This document shows positions 1 through 8,529 of a DNA stretch of 12,590 nt, piece by piece (positions within the stretch are counted from its first letter, which is position 1; every line of letters starts with the position of its first letter). A program made the position numbers and the translations under genes. Location of the stretch: the NCBI GenBank assembly GCA_036244855.1, contig BQKZ01013903.1, positions 1 to 12,590 on the forward strand, given 5' to 3'. The DNA is from Temnopleurus reevesii (taxonomy: Eukaryota; Echinodermata; Echinoidea; Temnopleuroida; Temnopleuridae). The notes under the pieces are model-generated. The model saw only the letters and a list, made by a program, of their open reading frames with translations. It was not told the origin of the DNA and ran no database searches.

Positions 1-699
1 TCATTGGTGCACTATACTAGCCATCATTTTTTTGTATTAAAAATTCATCATTTTTACAGAGAAAAACAAAGTTTGTATTTATATAAACATCATACAAATA
101 GGGATTATACACCTCTGTTACGGAGATATCCTATAGATTAACTGTGCACCATGAGGCAATCAGTTGTCAATTTGTCTGAAAATTTAAAGAATCATAACTT
201 CCTGATAGTCACCCTATTTTTCTCAAATTGTTTTTTGCTGTTCAGTTCAGCTTATTTTTCTGCTCCTGTTGAACAAATATTATTTTGGGATAGACTCGTC
301 TTTAACTTGGAATTCAAACTCGTCACAAGCCCAATATTCTTCAAACGTAAATTAGATTTTTGCTCTTTAAACTATAAAACTGGTATTTCTCATATATTAA
401 ACCGTTCCCCAAACAATGATCGAAAAATGATAATAATATCAGCGTGCAACAATGTTTTGAGAGCGTATTCTATTTTGCCCCGCGTGCTACTTTGTCCCAG
501 CTCCCTCTGTACCAATTACAGGAATTCAGTCCGTTGTATGTGTTGTAATATTTTCCTCCCCCTATTTTTGCCCTTAAAACTTTTTGATCAACTCTGCCAC
601 AATATTGCTCTCAGTTACCTGAGGTACAAAATGTGTTTACCTAGATTGCATTACTTGTAAATTATAGAATTGTTCAAATTGTCCAACGCATAAATAATT
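1..699. other. AT-rich left flank with an unexplained open frame
   Basis: A plus-strand frame from ATG 151 to TAA at 658-660 encodes 169 residues. It has a hydrophobic stretch near the N-terminus (residues 17-36) and a cysteine-rich patch near residues 114-132. Its length is unusual for such AT-rich DNA, but the codon use looks like background, I recognise no domain, and its end overlaps a faint copy of the tandem unit. I regard it as probably not a gene. Confidence 0.3.
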
Positions 700-1133
700 C
701 ATTTGATTTATTATGCGCTGTAGAAGTGAGGGCGATGTAAGTTCAGAAATTGACACAGAGCCACATAAATATACAATTTTTTTTGTGCAGACGACCCCCT
801 ATTTTCCAAAGGAATCTTACAATGTGCATCATAGAATTAAAAAACTTGAAGATTTTATTGAAATTGACGTGGACTTTAAATAACTTGCAGCATTATTATG
901 TTACTACGATCATGATTTTAAAAAGTTTTAAGCAGTTCGGCGCATTTTTAAAAATTCTTTTTAGTCAACCCCACCCCACGAGGGCGCCCCTTGCTTGAAA
1001 ATTACACATGGGAGTATATTTTTTAGCATGAACTTCGAATAAGCATCCTTTCCTCAAAGAAATCAGCATTTTTTGTGAAACTGACACGGATTGAATCGAT
1101 TTCTGACTCCTATTATAATATAGAGGGGTTTTA
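700..1133. repeat. Decayed left flank of the 213-base tandem array
   Basis: Two degenerate copies of the unit found intact at 1134-2005 can be followed here. Landmarks in the right order are GAGGGCG near 730, CGACCCCCTATTTT at 791, a GAAATTGACGTGG stretch at 860, TTTTAAGCAGTTCGGCGC near 928, CGAGGGCGCC at 979, CATCCTTTCC near 1044 and GACTCCTATTATAATATA at 1105. Spacing and order match the array, but identity is far lower than among the central units. A still fainter copy may begin near 570 (TTTTTGATCAACTCTGCCAC). Confidence 0.7.
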
Positions 1134-2005
1134 GGCAATTTTGCGCGGTTTTAACGGTTTTTCATCAACTCCGTCACAAGAGGGCGCTGATATCTCGAAA
1201 ACGAGCACACGACCCCCTATTTTTCAGACTGGATTTCAAATAAGTATCCTTTCCTTGACCTATTCAGAAATTATGGTGAAATTGACATGGGTTTTGAATA
1301 TCTGGGAGCATGATTTCCGACTCCTATCCTAATATAAAGGGTTTTTAGGCAATTTTGCGCGGTTTTAACGGTTTTTCATCAACTCCGCCACAAGAGGGCG
1401 TTGATATCTCGAAAACGAGCACACGACCCTCTATTTTTCAGACTGGATTTCAAATAAGTATCCTTTCCTTGACCTATTCAGAAATTATGGTGAAATTGAC
1501 ATGGGTTTTGAATATCTGGGAGCTAATTTCCGACTCCTATCCGAATTTAAAGGGTTTTTAGGCAATTTTGCGCGGTTTTAACGGTTTTTCATCAACTCCG
1601 CCACAAGAGGGCGCTGATATCTCGAAAACGAGCACACGACCCTCTATTTTTTCAGACTGGATTTCAAATAAGTATCCTTTCCTTGACCTATTCAGAAATT
1701 ATGGTGAAATTGACATGGGTTTTGAATATCTGGGAGCATGATTTCCGACTCCTATCATGCCTATCCCAATATAAAGGGTTTTTTTAGGCAATTTTGCGCG
1801 GTTTTAACGGTTTTTCATCAACTCCGTCACAAGAGGGCGCTGATATCTCGAAAACGAGCACACGACCCCCTATTTTTCAGGCTGGATTTCAAATAAGTAA
1901 CCTTTCCTCGGCCTACCCAGAAATTATGGTGAAATTGGCATGGATTTTAAATAACTGGGAGCATGATTTTTAATTCCTATCACAATATTCCGGGTTTTAA
2001 GGCCA
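1134..2005. repeat. Tandem array, four near-identical units of about 213 bases
   Basis: Units begin with GGCAATTTTGCGCGG at 1134, 1348, 1561 and 1787, giving periods of 214, 213 and 226. The third unit is longer through a small internal duplication near 1756 and extra T residues. Landmarks shared by every unit are TTTTTCATCAACTCCG, CACAAGAGGGCG, GATATCTCGAAAACGAGCAC, CGACCC-CTATTTTT and TATGGTGAAATTGACATGG (GGCATGG in the fourth). Units 1 to 3 differ at only a few positions; the right half of unit 4 is clearly diverged. Short frames in each unit repeat the same peptide only because the unit is repeated, and one period is divisible by three. I see no codon-based selection and no start context, so I treat it as a non-coding satellite-like array. 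Confidence 0.95.
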
Positions 2006-2093
2006 TCCGTATTCTAAAATTTTCGTAAAATTGACATGGATTTTTAATATGTAAAAGCTTATGTTTCTAATATTTTCATTTTTAACAAAGTAT

Positions 2094-2127
2094 AAGACTT
2101 TAAGCCCCGTTATGGGCTTAAAGTCTT
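2094..2127. repeat. Perfect 14-base hairpin
   Basis: Arms at 2094-2107 (AAGACTTTAAGCCC) and 2114-2127 are exact reverse complements around the loop CGTTAT. The hairpin lies in the segment that interrupts the tandem array and is followed by T residues. No role is evident. Confidence 0.85.
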
Positions 2128-2155
2128 TTTTACGAATTCGACCAAATGAGGGGGC

Positions 2156-2249
2156 TATAATAATAATAATAATAATAATAGATGCAATTTATATAGCGCA
2201 CGTATCCACTCTGCTGAGTGCTCAAGGCGCTTTACATTACATTAAAACA
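2156..2249. repeat. ATA microsatellite joined to a dispersed-repeat-like sequence
   Basis: An ATA/TAA trinucleotide run (2156-2180) leads directly into GATGCAATTTATATAGCGCA, and further on CTCAAGGCGCTTTACATTA. A microsatellite followed by a TATAGCGC to GGCGCTTTACA segment resembles short, microsatellite-linked repeats that I recall from marine invertebrate genomes. That identification is from memory; the microsatellite itself is directly visible. Confidence 0.6.
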
Positions 2250-2344
2250 TAAAAACAAGTATTCATTGTCATGTTTTTTTAATTTTAAAGTCTCCATAGT
2301 ACGTTTACAAACAAAGTTTGTAAGTATGATGCAATTACTAAGGG

Positions 2345-2576
2345 TTTGGAAAAAAATTATTTCAAATTATATGCAATGGTAGGAATTTCAGACATATCAT
2401 GGACCAGATATGCTGCGATGACGTCATTTTTTCAGACATTCAACTATGGCATACTTCAATGCCCCGTAGAAAAAAATCAAGCACACGAACCTATGTTTTT
2501 ATTTGCGGATTTCGATTCCCCATATTCCAAAGTACATCTATGCAAAATTTGGTGAAATTGACATGGACTTCACCTT
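2345..2576. repeat. Decayed right-hand unit of the tandem array
   Basis: After an interruption of about 280 bases, array landmarks return: CAAGCACACGAACCTATGTTT at 2478, GATTTCGATTCCCCATATTCC near 2510 and GGTGAAATTGACATGGACTT at 2551. They match the second half of the array unit. A short fragment with AAAATTGACATGGATTTTTAATA at 2026-2048 marks another remnant before the interruption. It is the mirror of the decay seen at 700-1133. Confidence 0.65.
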
Positions 2577-2593
2577 AACCGGCGAACGTCCTT

Positions 2594-2777
2594 AAGGCCC
2601 GGGCACACCAAGCACGACATGGCATCACGGCACGGTTTTTATGCGATGTCTCCCCTGTGACTGGCCAATTGTTGAACATCATTTGCGCGGAGGAGCGCGC
2701 TGGCCAATAACAACCAAGATAGCGCGTAAAAACCGTGCCGTTAATATGCCGTGTCGTGTTTGGTGTGTCTGGGCCTT
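2594..2777. mobile_element. Small inverted-repeat element (MITE) beside the lectin exon
   Basis: The ends form an imperfect inverted repeat of about 50 bases. The left end reads AAGGCCCGGGCACACCAAGC and continues to CGGCACGGTTTTTA; the right end, reverse-complemented, reads AAGGCCCAGACACACCAAAC and continues to CGGCACGGTTTTTACGCG. The centre holds two TGGCCAAT motifs and is GC-richer than its surroundings. No clear target duplication is seen. The right end lies 55 bases from the lectin exon boundary at 2833, and an unspliced lectin frame would read into it. Confidence 0.8.
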
Positions 2778-2832
2778 TGTAGCGATAATGATGTGATGAT
2801 GCGTTTGATATTATTCTTAAATAGCAATGTAC

Positions 2833-2952
2833 CTTCACAGAGGGTTTGGTCAATGCGAGTAGAACAGTCTATGTCCGTAAGTCCTTGGTCCTTGTCATAA
2901 GCCACACAGTCGTTATCAGCTGCAGCATCCGGCTCGCCAATCTGCCACCATT
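2833..2952 (-). CDS. C-type lectin-like domain, C-terminal exon
   Basis: This 120-base exon supplies the end of the CTLD begun at 6176-5868. The acceptor is GTGTTAG; two bases (AA) complete the split codon, giving GAA (Glu) when joined to the upstream exon, and 39 codons follow. The peptide runs WWQIGEPDAAADNDCVAY, then a loop with LTDIDC, and ends TLCE. The four-cysteine end pattern (DCV paired with DIDC, and LCE with the upstream KC) is intact. Residues aligned with the classic calcium site differ: EPD for EPN or QPD, DNDC for EDC, and LTD for WND, so sugar binding may be weakened or absent. A possible donor (GAAG then GTACAT) would send the transcript to another phase-1 exon to the left. 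If it is not used, the frame continues to a stop at 2743-2741, inside the adjacent MITE. CTLDs often end close to the last cysteine, so either ending is possible. Confidence 0.85.
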
Positions 2953-3328
2953 CTAACACATGGAACAAAGAGAAATGAAACCTATTGTTATACACGTGTC
3001 CGGTTGTAGGATGTATTTTAGACATTGTTGGACGGACGCCCGCAAGAGTGCGCATTGTAAGGTGCATAACAAATAATGCGAACTGTATTTCTGCCATCAT
3101 AATACCCATACCATCCACATATGCATCCATCCAACAATTTCGAGGACAACATAACGTTATTCACCTCTTCATTGGTTTATTGGTGTACTGTCTTTTGGAC
3201 CCCTCTCTTTTCATCGATGCGCATAATTGCAATGCATCAAAAATTGTTCATTTGTAAAACTTTGAAATTTGTTATGACATATACGTAAATTTTCCCCATG
3301 AACCTTGTAAACAGATTGTCGATATTAA

Positions 3329-3881
3329 AGGGGAACTTCACCTTGACATTAATGTGCTCTCATTAGATGGAGAAATATGTAATGATCAAACTGTGAAAAG
3401 TTGAGCAAAATATGACAATCCATTCAAAAGTTCTGAGTTTTCAAAGTTTTGACTTACATCCCTCATGGTCTCCTTAAATTGGCAACGTACATGCACAAGA
3501 TGGCTGCCAATTGGAGAAATTTCCATTTACTTTGTACACTTAATATTTTGTTCCTTTTTGAGAAAAGTAGATGAGGAATCTAAAAGTTTTATCCCAAAAT
3601 ACATGCAGAATTAAAATGTCAAAATTATGCTTTTAGCGGAAAGTGAAATTATGTCTTCTTTTTCTAAAATGTGAAGTTCTGTGTACAAAGTGAATGGTTT
3701 GTTGGCAGCCATTTTGTGCCTGTACGTTGCCAAATTAAGGAACCCATGAGGGGCGAAAATCAAAACTTTAAGAATTTATAACTTTTGAATGGATTGTCGG
3801 ATTTTGCTCAGATTTTCAGAGTTTTAGCATTTTTTTTTTCATCAAATGAGAGCACATCAATGTCAAGGTGAAGTTCCCCAT
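3329..3881. mobile_element. Foldback element, 553 bases, flanked by TTAA
   Basis: The arms at about 3329-3539 and 3681-3881 are long imperfect inverted repeats: GGGGAACTTCACCTTGACAT at the left end, with its complement at the right, and shared internal blocks for GAGCAAAAT, GACAATCCATTCAAAAGTT, TTGGCAACGTAC, ATGGCTGCCAA and TTTGTACAC. TTAA occurs at 3325-3328 and 3882-3885, which fits a piggyBac-type target duplication, although one end carries an extra base. There is no transposase, so it would be a non-autonomous element. It lies in the long lectin intron. Confidence 0.85.
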
Positions 3882-3948
3882 TTAAGACTGGGTGTGTGTA
3901 AAAATATTGTGTTTATTAAAGACCAGAGCTTTAGCAAAAATCAACCAG

Positions 3949-4979
3949 GCTTCAATCGAGGGCTTGATATACATATAGCATAAATACAGATGACTGAATG
4001 TCGAATTCTCTCTCGTTACCATAATAAAAAACACTAAATATTATTTGTCCGCCCCCTCCCTGGATGGTAGCAATGCAGGGGGTGGAAATGTGATCACAAT
4101 GGTGATGACGACATGTTGTGTGCCGTTGCCTCGTTCACTTCATTGATTTACACAGTTTATTTATGTACCTGACAAATAATAGATCTTACATCGATGCATA
4201 AAATCGCCTATAAGTTGTCAAGAACCTGTATCCAGTTAAAAATTATATATGATGCGCTTAGATAACTAATGAAAGATAGACCTGGGTATAGTTTTATGCA
4301 CATCCTATCAATTATATTGCATAAATCAGGCCGAAAACACCTAATAGTGCGATCACTTTTCAACAGAATTTGCCGGCATCGCTAATTTATTAACCAATCA
4401 GCACGTCCATTGTTCATTGAATCTGCGTCTCCTAGGAATTCTATTCACCCCCCGCTTGTCATGCTTGTACGTGCTATTCATCACGATCGCTTTATTATTT
4501 ACTTTACATTCTTGGCAGATTATCTTGCCTTGTCATTTCTGCCATGAATAAATTACGACGACTCGTTTCAAGAGTGAAAATCAAATTTACAATTTAAATC
4601 ACGTTTTGAGAAATTTTATTTGACGGAGTGTCATAACTGTTAATTATATCAAATCTTTCACTATCTGAGCTCATCTTTCTTCAATTTTCAGACACATACG
4701 AGCTATAATTTTGTGTTCTTGGCGATTTTGTGTATCAATGTAGGGACTATTTTCGTCATATACATAAGTAAACTGTGTAAATCACTGAAGTGAATCAAGA
4801 CAGCGGCACACAACATGTCGTCATCAAGTTTTTCCTCCCCCGCAAATATATTGATCCCGGCCGTGCTTGGGAGGGGGTGGACAACAAGTTTTAACATGAA
4901 TTTGTGCAATTGCGAAGTTGAATGTAATTTTCAATCATCTGTACCTATATTCTCTGTCAATTTAGTTCTCGATTGAGGC
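3949..4979. repeat. Diverged inverted duplication of about 1 kb
   Basis: Arms at about 3949-4225 and 4715-4979 are related as reverse complements around a unique spacer of about 490 bases. The best block is GATGACGACATGTTGTGTGC at 4103, with its complement at 4807-4826; others are the CTCGATTGA outer end, CAATCATCTGTA / CAGTCATCTGTA, TTTACACAGTTTA and AAAATCGCC. Many indels separate the arms and they shift any reading frame, so the shared sequence is not behaving as coding. It could be an old foldback transposon or a local inverted duplication inside the lectin intron. I found no target duplication. Confidence 0.75.
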
Positions 4980-5867
4980 ATAGGGTAGGCATGTGCAAAT
5001 TCGGTCAAGCTGAGGACTTTAAAAGCAAAGAAAGCAGATGAATAGATAACAAAAAGGAAAGTTATGAATAATTCAACGTTAGAACATAATACTAATTGTT
5101 TATTGTCATGCAAATAGTTGTTTGCCGTGCAAATCGGAAACGGTGTGTCATGCGATATGCTTCTAGTTCTGCAAGCAGTTTATTATATATTATTGTTTAA
5201 AAACACATCGGTACATCTATTGATACACCTTTTAAAAATGTTAGTGATAGGAATTAAGGGATTGAAGCAGATTCTAAGAAATAACAAGTTATAACTAGTT
5301 TACTGACAGGAAATGCATGAACTAGGTCATGACACGTTACCAAATTTCACGTGTTTTGACCGTACAGTGATCTTTGAAAAATACTGATGAATTATATTAT
5401 TGACAAATTCATTACTTTCTTATATTTTGTCGTATTTGCTTAAAGGCGGGGCGAACTGACGTTGAGAGGGCCACAACTAGTGCCAAACTGTCCGCGGCAA
5501 TTTCTATTGCGAAGATTGCCGAACAGACAACTTTTTTATTTTTTATATTCCAAATTTTTATATGGATTTGTATCGAAAAAAATAGAGAAATTGTTTTATC
5601 AAGTGATTTCTGTATGAAAAAATGCATTGTAAATGGATGCATTTTTTTTGGGGGGGGGGGGGATGGCATAAAGTTTCTGGTAGCACTAACACGATATAAA
5701 CTATTTCCATAAAATGTGCCATTTATCCGTGCGCCGTTTATTCAACTGTGCGGACGCAACAATCACAAGTTAGTCGGTTCCAATTTGAATAGCATCACAA
5801 TGCACTGGGGCACTGAATTGACGTTTTCACGGAATAGTTTATATCATGTTCACTGTATGTTCCTCAC
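4980..5867. other. Lectin intron DNA without recognised genes
   Basis: This stretch is AT-rich and holds a T7-G14 run at 5642-5662. A slightly GC-richer patch at 5443-5525 contains CCGCGGC and inverted-looking motifs. I see no splice-bounded exon, RNA gene or element end. Confidence 0.6.
5649..5662 (+). repeat. Homopolymer of 14 G after 7 T
   Basis: An uninterrupted run of 14 G directly follows 7 T in the lectin intron, 206 bases beyond the exon donor. On the lectin transcript strand it is a C14-A7 run. Its length is prone to sequencing error. Confidence 0.9.
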
Positions 5868-6176
5868 CGGCAGTTTTATTGAGTTCTGTTCCATCATTGC
5901 ACTTGAATGTCCCCTCCACTTCCTCGTCATCACATCCTATCCAGAAGCTAGTTATAGGTGTTGGAACACCATTGTATGGAGTGGTAACAGGACCAACTGT
6001 GGCAATGAACCCAGTCACCGCATTGTACTCCTCGAGTGAATTAGGGACGAAGATCTTAGAATTATGGGCAGCACACTTGCTGATACCGTATGATTTCAGG
6101 AGCCACGCATTCACAAGGATTCGATAGCATCCGTCACCAATACTCCACCAATCCTTGTTACATCTGTACTGTATCT
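5868..6176 (-). CDS. C-type lectin-like domain, N-terminal exon
   Basis: This exon encodes the first two thirds of a CTLD, an extracellular fold that often binds carbohydrate or protein. It begins after a clean acceptor (pyrimidine-rich tract ending TTTTACAG) with two bases of a split codon, and ends GCCG before the donor GTGAGG, so it is phase 1 at both ends with 102 whole codons. Visible family marks are the long-form N-terminal cysteine pair (CNKDWWSIGDGCYR), KCAAH, the helix segment EEYNAVTGFI and the core FWIGCDDEEVEG followed by FKCNDGTEL. The cysteines in WIGC and FKC are an additional pair, as in many invertebrate CTLDs. It joins in frame to 2952-2833. The 5' part of the gene, including any signal peptide, was not found. 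If the acceptor were unused, a frame opening at 6249 would supply a poor, hydrophobic N-terminus. The CTLD call is firm; the ligand is unknown. Confidence 0.9.
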
Positions 6177-6384
6177 CTGTAAAACAAATTAAATATTCAA
6201 ACACATTTATCCCAGCTACCCAGAGAGATGGGTAGGTTCTTCTTGACATACCTAGAAACCAATCATAATATTCACTGAATCAAATCAAATCACAATATTA
6301 CTGGGAAACATGGGAACAGAAAAAATGTCAGCAGGGTAAGAACAAAAAAAGAAGAATAAATAATCAAGATAATGAGCATCGGAT
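6177..6384. other. Upstream flank or intron of the lectin gene
   Basis: On the minus strand this is the pyrimidine-rich intron end feeding the exon at 6176. A frame from 6249 runs through the acceptor into the CTLD, but its N-terminus has an acidic residue inside the hydrophobic stretch and is a poor signal peptide. Confidence 0.5.
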
Positions 6385-6576
6385 GGGGCGTTGCTATAAA
6401 GCTGCAATTTATCGCATATCAAATGCAAATCAGTTGTAAAGTGGAACCCGCATTTTCATTCGGGCACTGACTGCGGCTGTTGCCAAGACGTGTATGATGA
6501 AACAATCCTTTTAATTGGCGCTCACAGATCAACTGCAACTTGTATTTGATCGCCAACTGAAACTGTAGCAATACCC
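6385..6576. mobile_element. Old copy of the 190-base MITE family
   Basis: This copy is similar in length (192 bases) to the intact one at 8338-8526 and has recognisable but worn ends: GGGGCGTTGCTATAAAGCTG at the left, against GGGGGTGTTGTTCAAAAGTT, and CTGAAACTGTAGCAATACCC at the right. Inside it, CGCATTTTCATTCG and GATCAACTGCAACTT match the other copies. Orientation follows the copy at 7972. The target site is no longer readable. Confidence 0.7.
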
Positions 6577-7971
6577 GATAAAAGTTGAGGCTTTGCCATG
6601 ATTATTTTCTTCGGTGCCACATGCTAAAAATCAAAATAATAATGATTGACCAAGGAGATCTTTTGGATCCACGAACGGGAGCATAATTAAAGAGTAGCTG
6701 GAGCAAAAATAAATCGATAATTGGTATTATATCCCTTTTAACATTCAATTCGAGGGATTATAAATTATTGTTATTTCCATTGTCCTGGAAGACAAATTAA
6801 AAAAAATACACATTTCTAATCTAATAATTTAGATTGGAAATTTTAATCAAAGATTAAAAAGGATTGTAGTCCATTTATATAAGTTTCCAATTCAAGTTGT
6901 TAATTACAAATAAAACTTGATCCTTGTTCACATTAAAAAGTCAAGTCAAGTGAATTAAGAATCATTAATCAATAAAATTTGATAAATATTTGAAAAAAAT
7001 TGGTAATCTTTGAGATAAGATTTTTCCTCTACAGGACAGTCAAAATAGACACACGTATTAACATTAAAGTAACATTAGATATTTCATAGGTCATTTTCGG
7101 TCACCCGTTTGACCGAGAAAGTGAAATGTTTTGAGTTCAATGAGTCATCTATTTCAGATTTCTAGAGAAATAAATGCCTTAAACTAATAATTTTTTTTTT
7201 AAATTGCATAACATAAAGAGTTAATATTGATATGTTTTGCAATCTCATTTGAGATTCAAGTTTCTAGTCACCGTTAAAAGGTAAACGGTCAGCTGCAAAG
7301 GCAAATGCATCACAAATATGACTTCACACGAAAGCATGTTTCTCCAAAGTTGAATTATTCTTTTCATTTGAATTATTTCTCTTCTATTTTCATATGAACA
7401 AAATATTGATTTTCATGTCGATGTAGTAGATCACAATTTCCAATTGTGCCCGAGCTCGTTGTTGCGGCAAGTTTCATGACACACCATCCTGTTCTACATT
7501 CATCAACATAATAAATCATTCTTTTTGGGGGAGGGGGGGGGGGGGAGGTCTTCACTCTTTTTTTCAATTGAACTTTTCTGCCCTACATGTTATAATTGTT
7601 TTTATTTATCTTATTTATCTATTCTTAATAATTTCCTGATTGAAATTGAAATTGAAATTGACATTAAAAAAATCAATATTCTGCTCACAAAAAGGAAAAT
7701 ACATTAATGTCTTTGTGTCAATACGGGTTTTAGCACCATTCTTATACATGATATAGAAAATTGTTATTTGGTAATTGTCATTGCGAGTCCGATCGGCGTG
7801 ACGTCTCTTTTTTGCCATGCGCTGACGGGTAAGATTTAGCGGGGTGGGTGCATCAAATTGTAGATAAAAGAGCGCATAACTTTCTTAGGGGCGCCAAAAT
7901 TTAGTTGACGACATTTTCCCTTCTTGTCAGCTTCTCGCGGGGGGGNCAACCAAAATCGTATTCCTGACTAT
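6577..7971. other. Non-coding region between MITE copies
   Basis: This AT-rich DNA has minor structure only: short inverted repeats at about 6819-6836 (AATCTAA/TTAGATT) and 7095-7125 (CGGTCA/TGACCG), a G-rich tract at 7527-7548, a GAAATT hexamer run at about 7639-7661 and an undetermined base at 7946 beside a G run. A cysteine-containing minus-strand frame near 7420-7500 lacks convincing splice sites. The unseen 5' end of the lectin gene could lie here or further right. Confidence 0.6.
7527..7548 (+). repeat. G-rich tract (G5 A G13 A G2)
   Basis: This second long G run is on the same strand as the one at 5649. It is interrupted by single A residues. The proline-rich peptide on the other strand is only its translation. 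Confidence 0.9.
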
Positions 7972-8148
7972 GTGGGTGCTGTTCAAAATCAACTGCAAAT
8001 CAACTGCAACTTTGCCAATTGTAACGCGCATTTTCATTCGCACACGGTATGCGCATTTAACAAGATGCGCATGAAAAAAAATGATTTTGATTTACACGTT
8101 CCGATCAACTGAAACTTTCGATCAATTGCAACTTTTGAACAACACCCC
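7972..8148. mobile_element. Second copy of the 190-base MITE, inverted orientation
   Basis: The right end is intact (CAATTGCAACTTTTGAACAACACCCC, then TTA), while the left end is worn (GGGTGCTGTTCAAAATCAAC). The interior, reverse-complemented, matches the copy at 8338 closely: AATCAAAATCAT, TGCGCATCTTGTTA, GCGCATAC and GAATGAAAATGCGCGTTACAA. The two copies therefore lie head to head, 189 bases apart, and could pair with each other in RNA or single-stranded DNA. Confidence 0.85.
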
Positions 8149-8337
8149 TTAATCCTCCTTCAATTGATAAGGGTGTACTATGGTGTATAAATGTCTATGA
8201 ATGGCGAACATCATCATACCAGTTATGCATTGCACCTGCCTCTATGAAAAATTGTATTTTCATTTGTATTGTCTATTAATGACATTTATTTTTTCAGAAA
8301 AAGTATTTGGTCCCTGTTGACACATATGCCAAACTTA

Positions 8338-8526
8338 GGGGGTGTTGTTCAAAAGTTGCAATTGATCGCAAATTGCAGTTGATCGGAACTCGCCAATCAA
8401 AATCATTGTTTTATGCGCATCTTGTTAGAATAAGCGCATACTATGCGTGAATGAAAATGCGCGTTACAATTTGCAATTGAGTTGCAGTTGATCGTCGATC
8501 AATTGCAACTTTTGAACAACACCCCC
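8338..8526. mobile_element. Intact 189-base MITE with TTA target duplication
   Basis: The ends are an inverted repeat of about 30 bases starting GGGGGTGTTGTTCAAAAGTT and continuing through TTGATCG; the far end is the exact complement over this stretch. The trinucleotide TTA flanks it at 8335-8337 and 8527-8529. A 3-base TTA/TAA duplication is characteristic of PIF/Harbinger elements, so a non-autonomous member of that superfamily is likely. It encodes no protein. Its clean ends suggest it is the youngest of the three copies. Confidence 0.9.
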
Positions 8527-8529
8527 TTA

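Noticed and set aside
1141..1561. Two similar reading frames (containing RGFNGFSSTP and KLTWVLNIWE) suggesting a repeated protein
   Set aside because: They are the same frame of successive tandem DNA units. The starts are not ATG, later units break the frame, and identity is at DNA level across all positions.
2094..2135. Hairpin followed by a T run, like a bacterial intrinsic terminator
   Set aside because: The window is clearly intron-containing eukaryotic DNA, so the resemblance is coincidental.
4703..4909. Minus-strand frame over the inverted duplication arm
   Set aside because: The partner arm carries indels that shift the frame, so there is no sign of selection on a protein.
5716..6127. 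Plus-strand frames across the lectin exon
   Set aside because: They are antisense shadows; the minus-strand frame carries the full CTLD motif set and matched splice sites.
7373..7567. Minus-strand frame with cysteines (DECRTGWC, GNCDLLH) that could be a PAN-like fragment
   Set aside because: Its start is the translated G tract, no convincing donor follows, and the cysteine pattern is too short to support a domain.
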